Shown here: piece after piece, positions 38,862 through 50,124 of the stretch | How the letters are laid out: each line of letters opens with the position of its first letter | How positions within the stretch are numbered: the first letter of the stretch is position 1 | From: Ailanthus altissimus | Lineage: Eukaryota; Streptophyta; Magnoliopsida; Sapindales; Simaroubaceae | Assembly (NCBI GenBank): GCA_946807835.1 | Contig: OX327699.1 | Coordinates: 6,813,001-6,877,000, forward strand | Direction of reading: 5' to 3' | DNA length: 64,000 bases | Notes under the pieces: generated by a model | Databases searched by the model: none | What the model saw: the letters and a program-made list of their open reading frames with translations, nothing else | What the model was told of the DNA's origin: nothing | Made by a program: the position numbers and the translations under genes

Positions 38862-39740
38862 TTTATCTTCACATGAGAAAATAAGAGATGTTAGCAGAAA
38901 ATAAATATTTCAATTGCTAATTTTCATTTTAGATTAAGGATATAATCAAATTATACATTTTTAAATCTAAAATACCCTATCATTGCATTACATAATCCCT
39001 TAAATCTCTCAAAAAGGAAAACAACAAATTTAAACTTTTTAAATTGTACAGCAGGAAGTAGATCCATTTGACATTTTACTTAGGCCTCACCCTTTAGTAA
39101 TATTGGCCATTGTAAAATCTAAAATGTAAACAACTCTTGTCAATTGCATTTTATGCAACTCTTATCATTGATCCTAAATACACCTTCTCCTCATGTTTTA
39201 GCAATATTGGATAAGTGTATTTCAGATTAACTTGTCAATAATCAAATATATATTATTAATACTACCCTCATGCTTTAACAATATTAGAAAATACGTTCGC
39301 ATATATTTGCCTCATCTTATGTTTAACCAGCATAGTCAAAATCACACCGACCGAAACCCTCATGCTTTAGCAATATTGAGAAACAATGATATGATCTGAC
39401 TAATACCGTATTGACAAGACATATCAACTTGTAACATTATCTCATAATGGTACACAATTAAATCTGATTAAGAGAGATTACTTAATTCTATCATCATCTC
39501 ATGGGTTGTGATTCTTAATCACATATTTATTTTGTGCAAACACAACTAATCCCCACCAATAAAGCTCCCATTGTGACTACCAGCACAAACAAATGGCCCA
39601 CAATATTTATCACATTTATAACAATTATAAATTATAAAAAAATAAACCATTTATTTTTAAACTCTAACAGTAATTATTTAGAGTAACAGGCGTAATTAAA
39701 TTATACCATGTACACTCTAAATATAAGCACACAGCACGTT

Positions 39741-39752
39741 GCTCTAATACCA
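39741..39752 (-). other. Primer-binding site of the Copia element
   Basis: Minus strand TGGTATTAGAGC lies 7 bases inside the 5' LTR end and differs at one position from TGGTATCAGAGC, the usual initiator-Met-tRNA primer site of plant Copia elements. Confidence 0.8.
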
Positions 39753-39759
39753 ATTTTAT

Positions 39760-42019
39760 TGGTGTTGTGTGCATTTATACCGTTGTATGCATAGTTAAAA
39801 ATTTTAATAATAATAGCATAACATGTGTGCAACATAACAGAATTATTGCAAGTGTGTGCACCGTGCTACGGTTAAATATATGCATTTTTAAATATTGCAT
39901 GTCTCACATGCAATACAGTGAAAATATAATACACATTAAAATAATCTCATTACACTAATGAGATTAAATGACTTACCCTTGAAGCGTGCTTTGCGCAGTT
40001 CTAATCTAAGACTCAATAAGATCCTTCGAACTAGAACGGAAGCTTTCTATTCTCAGCAAAATACTTTATCTAAAACAACACTTACTTTTTAAATATTTCT
40101 CAAATCTCTCTATTTAATTTTTATTATATTTTTATAACATTCACTTATATCTTCAAGCAAATGAAATTAGCCTTATATAGAAATTTTTGCCGTCCATTAG
40201 TCAAATTCTTTTAAAGCATAACAAAATATGAGGTTAGCCACTTCATGCTTACATTTTAACTTAGTGGCTAACAAGAGGAGCTGGCTGATTAAGAAGCAAA
40301 TTATCTCTGTATTGAAACAGCTCATGTTTAAAAATAAGTCTGACAAATCATTTGGCATGCATTAATTATTCTATTTATCAAATGCATAACACATGTTGCT
40401 AAAAAATAAAATAATAATAAATTTAACAATTGAAAATTCGTGAATGTAAAATAGATTTCACGAATTGCATGCTTTTAAATATGTTTGTTTTTTTATTATT
40501 ATTATTTTTTGATATTAAAATTTTTATTTATTAATATTTAAATTAGTATTTATACAAATTATTGGCACAATTTAAGATATACATTAAGTAAATAAAAGTG
40601 TTAAGTCTCACTTGGTATAATTTTAAGTTTAACAATTAAACCTTAGCTACTCCCCGAGAAACTCTAAAGTAAATAAGTGAATAATTAATTTAATTTAATT
40701 TAAACAAAACAATAATTATTTTATTTAAATGGTAGCTATATCTACAAATGCTCAATTTAGTACCTATACAAATTATTGGCACAATTTGAGACATACACTA
40801 GGTAGATAAAAGTGTCAAGTCTCACTTGGCATAATTTTGGATTTAACAATTAAACTTTAGCTACTCCCCGAGAGACCCTAAAATAAATTCATATTTTTCA
40901 AAACTTCCCAGATCGAATAATTTGATCCGGTCCGTTACCCACGTGCTTAATGCGTACACTTCATATAGTGAGACTTCCTAGGCTCACACCCATTTTGTCT
41001 CACGGAATATTTATGTAAGTCCATAACAGATGCCCCCCACACGTTATGGATAATATAAAATGACGAGTTAAACTATACAAGTTGAGGTTAATACATATTC
41101 GTACAATCCCTCCATCATTAATATCCTGGAAGAGTGGAGACATAGATCAATAGCGTCAAGTCCCCTATTACTCAACATAAACTTATCTCTTTTGATTCGT
41201 ATTCTAATAAATAATATATATAAATTCATTTGCAATATTATTTACTCCATGAGAAACTCTTTCTCAAGTTAAATGTTTATGGCCATAAGACTTCCTAGAA
41301 TACAATTTTAGAGCATCTGGATATTTAACTTACCCATATGAGCTGATGGATCTCATATCTACACACATTGGACTCCATAAGCATCGAACCATACCCAGCG
41401 GTCAGACCATGAAAGGTCTCTGACATGTGTGGAACCTAAATATGGTAGATCACTCATAAGCCCACCGCAGTGCTCAAGGCTAAGGACCACGAATACTACT
41501 CAACTCGAGAAGACCCTCTACTAAAGATTTATAGGAAATCTATTGGAGGTCTTCATTGAGTCCATTTAGTATCTAGTCCTTACTAAATACATGTATATCT
41601 ATATGAGATTCCACTAAGCTCATGACTTACTAAAATTAACTATCTGGACTATCCAAATATGGACATACACTAATCAATATAAATCGCTTCCATTCGATAA
41701 ACCCTACATCGATGAAAATAAATCATGAACATTTAATTTGAGAATATATTTACACAATGATATTTCTTAGCAACGCTTGTAACTATTTACAATTATGTCA
41801 TTGTTAGTATATTCTTAGGTCTTTGTCCCATTTCAGATAAGGTTCTAACTCTTTAAACCTAATATGAACTTTTTCATATCAATATAATATCCAAAATATT
41901 ACAAGCATCTTATCTAATAAAATTAATTAGCGATTTAATAAAATATATATTTATTACATAATTATGAAAATACAATATTCATACAAAATTTAGATGACAC
42001 ATGAACACAAATTTCAACA
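39760..42019 (-). repeat. 5' LTR of the Copia element
   Basis: 2260 bp, the partner of 32662-34899. Its outer end reads ACACAAATTTCAACA and is followed, after one extra C, by TGTGT, matching the duplication on the left side. Confidence 0.85.
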
Positions 42020-43039
42020 CTGTGTTCATCGCGTGAGATCAAATCATGATGTACAAAATAAAATAAATTCAACTTTACTGTATCTTCATCGTCCATTTTC
42101 GTTACTTTCAGACGTCCGTACTAATTATAAAAAAATGTGTACGAAAACTTTTTTATGCTAGACAAGTACGTATCCCACAATTGAGTATCCAATTTTTTCT
42201 TCAGCTGCTTAGCGAGCGGGTAATCTCCCTATCTCTAGCTCGGTGATCAATACAAACTCCTTTTGACTAAATTGGATGCGTTTCTTACCAATGTAAAATG
42301 ACATCTCTTTGTATAAATTGGAGGTATGCACCTCACGCAATAATAACTCGTGCACTAAAATACCGGAGAACGTCAAATTTGACATATCTAAAAAATACCT
42401 CATACACGTTCGCCTAAATAATTCCTTCTAATTCGCCTTAATTTATTCTTTATAGTATTCAAACACTATATTTTCAAATAAGAGGTCACTGATGCAGAAA
42501 AAAATATATGTTTTGAAAGTATATATTCTTTCTATACGTTATTTGTTTTGTAAGAATTAACAAAAAAAATATTATTATTAACAAATAACAAACATACATA
42601 TCAACTAACATAAAATATTATTTCAAAAAAATAGAAATTTTTCATAAATAATATTAATTCAACTGACATACAATATCAATCAGACAGAAACACTAACACA
42701 TTAATCAACATATTAATAATCAATCAAATTAAATTTATTTAATATATAATTAACTACAAAAGGTACTCGTTAAATAAATAAATATAACAAAAAATTACAA
42801 TTACTATTATTATTACTCAATAACAAATATACAAATTTTATTAAATTAATTAATTAACAAACAATTCTTCTAGAAATTCAAAAAAAAAAAAGAAATTTTC
42901 ACAAATAACCTTAATAACCCCTATAAACATACAATATTAATCAATCAATCAATTAATTAATATAATTAAAATTAATTGATTAATTTATTTACTTTTTAAA
43001 AAATAGACGTACTCAAAATAATTTTTTTTAAATACAATT

Positions 43040-43165
43040 TTTTGATGCACCACGTGGCAGCCTATGAAGGTGCCATGTGGCGCAATAGTCTGAGATACTA
43101 CAACGAGATCCCGGGGCCATCTCGATCTTGAGATGTGCCCCTGAGATGCGCTCAAACGATAACTG
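43040..43165. repeat. Right subterminal block of GAGAT/ATCTC words
   Basis: CTGAGATAC, ACGAGATCCC, CCATCTCGATC, TTGAGATG and CTGAGATGCGC crowd into a GC-rich patch, mirroring 25078-25215 at the other end of the element. Upstream of the ULP-like gene it could also have been promoter sequence. Confidence 0.45.
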
Positions 43166-43599
43166 GTGCGGCAGTTGTCATTTTTGGCCGAAATTCAACT
43201 TTTTTTTTTTACATTATTTTAATTTATTTTTTTATGTTTTATTATTAATTTCACCTATTTCTAACTTCAAATATAATTTTTAACTAATTTTTAACAAATA
43301 TCAAATTTTCTCAAAAGTTTAAAAAAACTTTCTAAAAATCAACTATTTTTATGATTTGAAATAATAAATATGTTGTGAAAAATTCGATCTACGTTATAAT
43401 AACTTCAAAATTTTCAATCTAATAAAATTATTCAGTGCTCTTGTTTGGTTTGATAGAGAGATAGTAGAGAGAGTTTGTATTTTTAATTTAAGGGTATAAA
43501 AGTTTTATTTTTAAATATTTAGTTAATAAAAAATGATGAAATAATATTTGGTTAAAAAAATAATAATAAATATTAAGAATTATTTGTGAAAATTTCTCT

Positions 43600-45190
43600 T
43601 TTTCTTTTTATACGAGGAGATTTGGAGGAAAAATCAGAAGCTCTTCCCTCGAATCCCTATGGATGTTGGATATACGTACTTGCTTCCTACTTTTAGGTAA
43701 GTATATTTCTCCTGAAGTTTGTTAAAGAGTTGTTCCACAAGATGGGATCAGGTGTGGTTGATTTTATTCGGACGCTTTGCCAAAAAATACAATCATCTTT
43801 GGGCATGTTTATTTAGACTTTTAGGTCCCCTCAATCTACAAGGTCTGGACAGACGGCATTGAATTGATTGGGCTGTCCAGATTTAAGCTTTTTTTTTTTT
43901 GGGAAAGTGTCCAGATTTAAGCTTAAAAAATAAAATTTGTAAATTAAAAATTTTAATAAAAAGTCTGAGAAATGTAACCGACAATTTTATGATTGCATTT
44001 TACAGTTTACTACTACTATTATTATGATATATAAGTGGCATATTTTTATTGGGGAAAAAAAAAAGTTCTCTCGTTTTTTTAAATACCGTTCTTCATTTTA
44101 GCAACATATGAATAGTATGTGTATTAGTATAATAAAGTGAGATTACTTAGTTATATAAGTAGAAGTGTTTATAGATGCAATTTGAAAATCGCCAAGTTTT
44201 GCTTTCATTCAGAGAAGTGGGCTTAGAACATGTATATCCATCCATTCCAACTCTAGTGCTTTCATTCAGAGGTCACGCCTGCCTAAACACCCAACTCTGA
44301 TCAGACTTAATTCCATTTTTTGGTGAGTGATTCATTCTATTTTTATGGACTAAAATCATGGTTCGAGCCAATTTTAACACTAAAATAGATGAAAATTATA
44401 AGCAGTTATTGACAGATGTTAAGTAAGAGATCTGCCAAGCCAGTCCCAGTCAATGCAAAACCTGGTGGTCGTGGCTGCCAACAAGTCCTCTCTGAGAAAT
44501 TTAGTGCTTCTAAACTAAAAGATTCTTAAAGAGGGGACAGCTTGCCTACCACTTTCACTTATTCCCATCTTTGCTCTTGCTACAAGTTCAATGCCCTAAG
44601 ATAATATAAAGTTATAATTTTGTTCTAAGTTAATGTTTTAACATTGCAAAGTCCTTAATGTCAACATTTAATAGTAATTTAAAAAAAATCATTTGCTGTT
44701 CAATTATTGTAACAACACAAAAATTGTGGTCCAAATTTGAATTGATGTGTACACTTCAACTTTTTTCTCCATGACCCCCCTCTATGGTATATATATTTGC
44801 AACAAGTGGCATACCTCAAGTAATTGACACGTGGCGAACTGGGTATAAATATAGTTAAAAAAATTGGACTAAATGATCATCAAATTAATATAGACTGATC
44901 ACTTTTTTTAGCTAGCTTTTTTAGAGGTTACAGAATTTCAATTGTAATCTTTTGCAGCCTGTATTCATACATCTTGTACTTTTGATTAAAACAAAAAGGA
45001 ATCGATATTACTGCTAGGAGCGCATTATTTTCTCATTAAGAAAACAAAGTTAAAATTTGCATTAAAATAAAAAATTAAAAGAAAAAAGAGACTTGATATA
45101 TTAAAGTGTAAAGGATGATGAAATTATACAGCAAGGGAGATGATAAACAACAATTTTTACATTAACATCTTGAGCTTTGGAAAAGAAATT
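43600..45190. other. Intergenic DNA, nothing assigned
   Basis: AT-rich, with several poly-A and poly-T runs. No coding frame or repeat limit could be supported. Confidence 0.45.
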
Positions 45191-45200
45191 CTACACTTAC

Positions 45201-45515
45201 CCGACTGAGTTCTCGACAACGAGCTGCTCTTCAATTGCAACACCCCCAACAGTTTATCATCTTTGTTTATTGAAACTGAACAGAGAACAAATTACAAAAT
45301 GAATTTGACAGATTCCGAGAAGTGAGCACTGCTTATCAATTTTTCCATCCCAACTGAACTGCTGGTCCAGCCTGCCGGTGCCGGGCTGCCGCAGCACTTC
45401 AGTGGCTGGCAAAGGCTAAGCTTTCCTCAAGGAGGCTTGTATTCTTGGCCAAGCGAGACCATCGGAGACAGAGAACTAAGTAGAGAAGACAAGGACGGCT
45501 CTCACCCCTTTTCTC
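45201..45515 (-). ncRNA. Putative exon of a leftward transcript (GC-rich block)
   Basis: On the minus strand a TATA-like run (TATATATT, about 45545) is followed some 30 bases later by a stretch much richer in G and C than its flanks (peak 45350-45480). It ends in GTCGG before a consensus donor GTAAGT (45200-45195). No long open frame or recognised protein domain occurs on either strand, so a non-coding first exon, a 5' UTR or a captured gene fragment are all possible. The corresponding acceptor was not identified. This is inference from signals only. Confidence 0.3.
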
Positions 45516-45559
45516 TTTTAAAAACCATATACGCGCAAACAAATATATATTGCCCTGCC

Positions 45560-47200
45560 CACGCATGTTCTTATAAAAATATGCACCATGCTGTTCATTT
45601 TTTAAAATACACTGTTAGTTACATATATGCTAAAGGACAATAGGAAAGTGTGTGATGGAATTTTAATATGAGAAATTGTGTGTTCTTTAGATACTTTTGC
45701 CTCTTACTCGTCACTTGAGCTTTATATCTTGAGTTTTAATCAATTTTCACAATTGGGGTTTTATTTTTAACACAGGTTTGATTTTTAACACTGAGAGAGC
45801 CTCGTATAAAATGTTTAAAATTAATTCATAAATTAAAAAGACTATGACAGAAAAAATAATTTTTAGAGAATTGACGAAGGACAATAACACAACAGCTTAT
45901 GTTATAAGAAAATTTTAAAAGTCTACAGTTATATTTATTGGCGTGGTTAATAGTTTGATAATTAATTTTAAAATAAAATTCAGCATTTGTAGTTATTAGT
46001 AATTTTCATTAATTGTGTTGTAATAAGTGTTGGTATCTAAATATCTTAGTTGTTGGTAGTTAATAGTTACAAGTTGTCATTAATTATTGTAATAAATATT
46101 AAAAATTTCAATAGGTCTCTATAAATACATGAGAAATGAGGGAGAAAATATTCAGACTTTATAATTTCAAAAATCAAGTATTAAGAAACTTTTCTTTTGA
46201 ATTGATATTCTACTATTTTTAAATTTTATTTTGTTGAACGATATCAACAACTTTTGTCTTCGTGAACAAAATCACAACCCGTCAATATTTGTCCTGCGTC
46301 AAGAACAGTGAAAGAACAAATATTGATATGAGAATAAGGATGATAAAGTTCAGATTCGAATTTAGGGTTTGCTCAACTCAGATTTAAATTTTTTTAATAA
46401 AGTCGAAACCCAGGTTTTATCCATATTTTTTTTTAGTTTTTCCAGATCCGAGTTTAAATCCGGATCTAAATTTATGCTTGGATTTGATTTTTTTTAAAAA
46501 AATTTTAGATAAAATTTAAATCCAAATTTAAAATTTTTAAAAAAATCAGACCCAAATTTTAAATAAATTTTAAAAAAAAAATTCAAATTTTTTAACTAAG
46601 TTTTAGATTCAGATCTAAATTGGATTCTAAATTTTTTCAGAGTCCAAATTTTTTTTACCACATAGGTGTTTGCATATTAATTAATCTTTTAAAGTTAAGT
46701 AGTCTAGACCAAAAGCAATCACCTCTCTGAGGTTGTAAAATCTAGTCTTTCTCTTATATTTATGAGAGTAACTTTTTAAAAATAAATTTATTTCAAAATT
46801 TCACCTTATTTGGGTGTAGATCTTTTTTTTAATAGACTCCCAATTGTGCTATAACGAGCCTATTAAGGCAGTTTTAGAATATGAATTCATAATAGAGAAT
46901 TTCAATTTCACCATCAGTAACAATTACAGTTGTCGGTTGTCGGTCATTAATGTTCTTTGAGGCCAAAATGGGTACGTTGAAATCCTCATAAGTGGATCTA
47001 CACGATCATACCAAAATTTTCGATATGAAGCTCTAATTTGTGTAAAAATAAAATATAGAATGAAGATTCAACCCCACGTAATACCGTCATAAAATAAAAG
47101 CAAGTGGGAATGGATTAGTGACAGTTAAACTACAAAATGGTGGTGACGGTACTTGTGCCATTTGATGGTGACATTTTATAGTGGTTGAAATTTTAATGTT
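45560..47200. other. Intergenic DNA with a degenerate AAATCCAAATTT-like repeat
   Basis: Between about 46340 and 46640 the words AGATTTAAATTT, AGATCCGAGTTTAAATCC and ATCCAAATTTAAA recur in both orientations, as in decayed hAT-type MITEs, but no termini were found. At 45960-46260 a TATA-like TCTATAAATAC and a poly-A-like end could be an old LTR fragment; this was not confirmed. Confidence 0.35.
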
Positions 47201-47362
47201 AGAGTAATGTTATATATTTTAAATAATAATAATATATTAAATAATTATTTAATAATAAAATAATATAAAATATAAAATAATTTATTATATTAAATAATTA
47301 TTTAAATATTATTATTTAGATATAATTTATAATATAAATTTAAAATATATAATATTATTCTT
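47201..47362. mobile_element. Small MITE with terminal inverted repeats
   Basis: AGAGTAATGTTATATATTTT (47201) is inverted as AGAATAATATTATATATTTT, reading back from about 47361, with two differences in 23 bases. The interior is almost pure A and T with nested inverted repeats (TTAAATAATTATTTAA). The size, about 160 bp, and the TIRs suit a MITE. The target duplication is ambiguous, so the superfamily is not assigned. Confidence 0.6.
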
Positions 47363-48230
47363 ATACAAATAGTAACCCAATCATCTAAGATTTTAATATG
47401 ATTGCATAGATTGTAAAACAATGATTTCAATAGTACAAAAACCCTAAATAACTTGGTGATTAGTGGTTAGAGGTTGTCAATGGTCGACCATTGACAATGG
47501 TTAATTTCAGTCGTTAATGATAAATGTGATGCCTTATTAGAATTCATATTCTTGATAAATTCATAAAGGTAATATTGAATTTTACAAGGCAGCTGTGAAT
47601 CAAAATCAAAGTTTTGTCGAAAAGTCAAATTATTAGGCTATCAAACACTTGTTGTACTTTCAAGACACAACAAGAAGTATTGATTGATTATTAATAAAAT
47701 AGAGTAAAACAAAAGAATGTATCTAGAGATTCTCCGATAGATTTATAAATTTTATGATGAATTGGTATTTTTAAAAATTTAGAATTTTTAGAGGGAGAAT
47801 AATTTTTATCAAATAAATTGGATTGATATATTAGGCTCCTTAGGCCTATTTTTTAGTTAGAGATGGAGTTCATAGACTTGGTTTATTTATAATTATACTC
47901 TTAATGGGTATTTTAATAATTAAATAACTAAATTACTTTTTGATAATTTTATGACTTTTACACTTTTTTTTATAAATAATTTATTTCACAAGATTATTTT
48001 ATGAAATAAATTTAGTAAAATAATTTGGGATTCTAGTGTTACAAGAATTTTTAAAGAGTACAATAAAAATTTATTTGGCATGATTTTTTTCCTTTCTTCT
48101 TCATTCGTCTTCTCCTTTTTAGAGCGTACTTAATTTGACTAGTTTGTTTGTTTTCTTCGACTTGCCCTTCTTTGTTCTCACGGCGTTGCACTTTCGGTAA
48201 CTAATTGGTGGCATTTCATCTTGAGTTACA
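47363..48230. other. Intergenic DNA containing a perfect palindrome
   Basis: Nothing coding is supported. A 24-bp perfect palindrome is at 47474-47497 (see its own entry). Confidence 0.45.
47474..47497. repeat. 24-bp perfect palindrome
   Basis: TTGTCAATGGTC is immediately followed by its exact reverse complement, with centre GTCGAC. The arms contain TTGAC-like cores. Confidence 0.9.
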
Positions 48231-48243
48231 ACACGCATCTATC

Positions 48244-48801
48244 CAACTCGCTGTTGATAAAAGGATGCTTTATTAAAGTAGAGAAATCAAAAAGTTGCAG
48301 AGCTTGAGTTTAAACTCGCATCTATTCAGCTTAACGCTGATCAAAGATATTTATTGAAGGAAAATAATACTATTCATGAGAATTTGACTGCTGATTTGGC
48401 ATCTAGCTGAAGTGACTTATTTGATACTTTTGTTAATGTTGTAGCTTTGACTAATGAGAAAAAGTTTGTTGATGATTTAATTTTCAAGTAACTCGCTGAT
48501 TTTGCTATCAATGATTCTAAACTCGCTACGAGTTGATAAGAGATAGTAGATTTTAAATTAAAACTTTTAGAGTCGCGGCAGTGCTATAATTGGCTTTTTG
48601 ATAGGAAGAGAGTTTAGGCTCATTGGCTGAAGGGTTTTCTCATAGAAAGATTGACTGGTACTTTGGCTTTTAATGATGATAATCTGAATCATAATAGAGT
48701 GGATGATTCATAGTTAGAGTCTAAGTTTGATGGCAGTGATGATTCTTTCCGACAACCAGAAGCTAGTCTCGATGTTCTTCTTCTTGGATTATCTTCTTAG
48801 A
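48244..48801 (+). pseudogene. Unrecognised coding remnant, frame preserved with eight stops
   Basis: One frame reads without any frameshift for about 186 codons: VAELEFKLASIQLNADQRYL, LKENNTIHENLTADLASS, SDLFDTFVNVVALTNEKKFV, LKLLESRQCYNWLFDRKRV, AHWLKGFLIERLTGTLAF, LESKFDGSDDSFRQPEAS, LDVLLLGLSS, stop at 48801. It is interrupted by eight stops (TAG, TGA or TAA), each one C-to-T step from CAG, CGA or CAA. The content looks like a charged, partly coiled-coil protein, perhaps from a retroelement ORF given the surroundings, but I do not recognise the family. Confidence 0.5.
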
Positions 48802-49680
48802 AGAGGCATTGATGAGTCTTTTTGTTTGTTTGTACTTCTATTGTCTGTTATTGTTATTTTGATATAGTATCTTTTCTTCCTTTTTCAAGATTTTTAAAAA
48901 ATAATACAAGAGGAAAATTTCTACTTGACAAGATGTTTCTGCTAAAGCCGTTCCACTAAAGGATGCTTCATACATCTTTCATTTGTCTCCTTTTTTTTAC
49001 TTCTTAATTTCAAACTTTGTTACTTCTAGGTTTGCTAGTACTCCTCCTAGCTAGTAAATATTTACTTTTTAATTGGTGAACATATTTTAGGAACTTTTTT
49101 GGATGTTGTACTTCTTAGTTTGTTTTGAGACATATTCTAGGATATGCCTTTAGAATGTATTTGCATGACTTTTATGTTTGGCCTAGCAAGAGTATACTTG
49201 ATGTATATCGAATGTCACTTTAGGTATATTTTGAGATGTATATTAAATGTTGATCATATGTGTAACCTTCTTTTTCATTTCAGAAAGTATTCAAAGGACT
49301 TTTCTAACTTTTTGCTTATTTTTATCTTTTCTTCTTCTTTATATATATATATATATAGGTAGATAGATAGATAGATATATGTTTTCCTTTACGATATACA
49401 TACTAAGCATATTTTGTGTAATATTTGGTACTGGATAAATACAATATGACGTTCTTTTGTCAGTTGCTATATTTAAGATTGAAAATGTGTCATAAGTGTA
49501 AATAAATAGTAAATTTTTTTACTCCATTTTTTATATCATATGATACGAGTACTCACTTTTTTATTTACGCGGCTTATTTAGTTACTTTTTTTTATTGAAT
49601 TTAGTTGAATGACTATCCGTCTTCTTGAATGTATGATATGATGTATCGCCTTCTCAATTGTATTTTATGTAGTTAATTTT
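48802..49680. other. Intergenic DNA with TA and GATA microsatellite
   Basis: T-rich sequence. A compound repeat of TA followed by (TAGA)n lies at about 49338-49378. No gene is supported. Confidence 0.5.
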
Positions 49681-50124
49681 GACCACTTATTTAATTGCAA
49701 GGTTTTATCATTTATTTTTCAACTTTGAATATACGACATGACTAGTCATATTTTCGGCTATGAGTGTACGACAAGACTAGTCACCTTTTGTTTAAAAGTG
49801 TTTGACATGATTAATCATCTTTCAATCAAACGACTTATTTATTTGTCTTTTTAGTCGTGTGACTTGTTTAAGTTATCTTTTAATTTTGATCGTGTGATGT
49901 GATTGATTGTCCTTTGGTTTTGATTGTGCGACATGAATGCTCATCTTTTGATTTTGATTGTATGACATAGTTAGTCATCTTCTCTCATCTTTTTGTTTTT
50001 GAATTATGTGTATGTGACAAGACAATCATCTTTGAGTTATGATTATGTGACAAGACTAATTGTCTTTTTTATATGGTGGTGCGACAAGATTAGTTGTCTT
50101 TTGATTATAAAGGTACAAGGTATT
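49680..50124. repeat. Degenerate tandem array, left segment
   Basis: Units of about 35-50 bases repeat the pattern (gtgcGACATGATTAGTCATCTTTTGATT): for example GACATGACTAGTC near 49736, GACAAGACTAGTCACCTTT near 49770, GACATGATTAATCATCTTTC near 49804, GACATAGTTAGTCATC near 49964 and GACAAGATTAGTTGTC near 50083. The array is cut by the LTR at 50125 and continues at 52413. Confidence 0.75.

Larger units (their letters stand above)
32662..42019 (-). mobile_element. Full-length Copia retrotransposon, minus orientation
   Basis: Two long LTRs flank a gag-pol region on the minus strand, with a primer-binding site beside the right LTR. TGTGT lies at 32657-32661 and again at 42021-42025, one base beyond the right LTR. 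The host ULP-like reading frame continues across the insertion, which independently fixes the junctions. The total is about 9.36 kb. This is the only copy in the window that keeps its internal region, and the coding part is broken by many stops. Confidence 0.9.
28125..42470 (-). pseudogene. ULP1-like (C48) cysteine protease with DUF1985, split by insertions
   Basis: Read leftward, the N-terminal DUF1985 region is at 42470-42026 (FRRTCMRYFLD, SGILVHELLLREVHT, KKRIQFSQKEFVLITELEIG). After the Copia element it resumes at 32656 with CLVNDLDEFNKYLWG, then exons giving WIYEAIL...FPRIFNWMT and VLLIHRKLVLKDHENK. After the solo LTR come FGENVPASFQYGENV and LTEFQAWLDKDEG (29260-28850), NYYIKALSQLSTNIDSYFF (about 28680), and the protease core VYILVNYNQQHWVTTEVDIF with catalytic His, IVIYDSN with Asp, then GFYVCMFIEFLMLCRPLEF and a stop at 28127-28125. 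The family removes SUMO or related modifiers; KI-MULEs carry such genes with unknown roles. The nucleophile Cys codon has lost one base, and several stops are present. At least five introns are implied. Confidence 0.8.
24629..43599. mobile_element. KI-MULE (Kaonashi-type Mutator-like element), disrupted
   Basis: The element contains a plus-strand MURA transposase pseudogene converging on a minus-strand ULP-like (DUF1985 plus C48 peptidase) pseudogene, the defining pair of Kaonashi-type MULEs. Candidate terminal inverted repeats share ACAAATAA..C.TAATATTTAT: left 24640-24668, right (reversed) about 43563-43587. Inside both ends are GC-richer blocks rich in GAGAT/ATCTC words (25078-25215 and 43040-43165). 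Removing the nested Copia LTR (2.3 kb) and the full Copia element (9.4 kb) leaves about 7.3 kb, reasonable for an autonomous MULE. I found no convincing 9-bp target duplication, so the ends are approximate. Confidence 0.7.
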
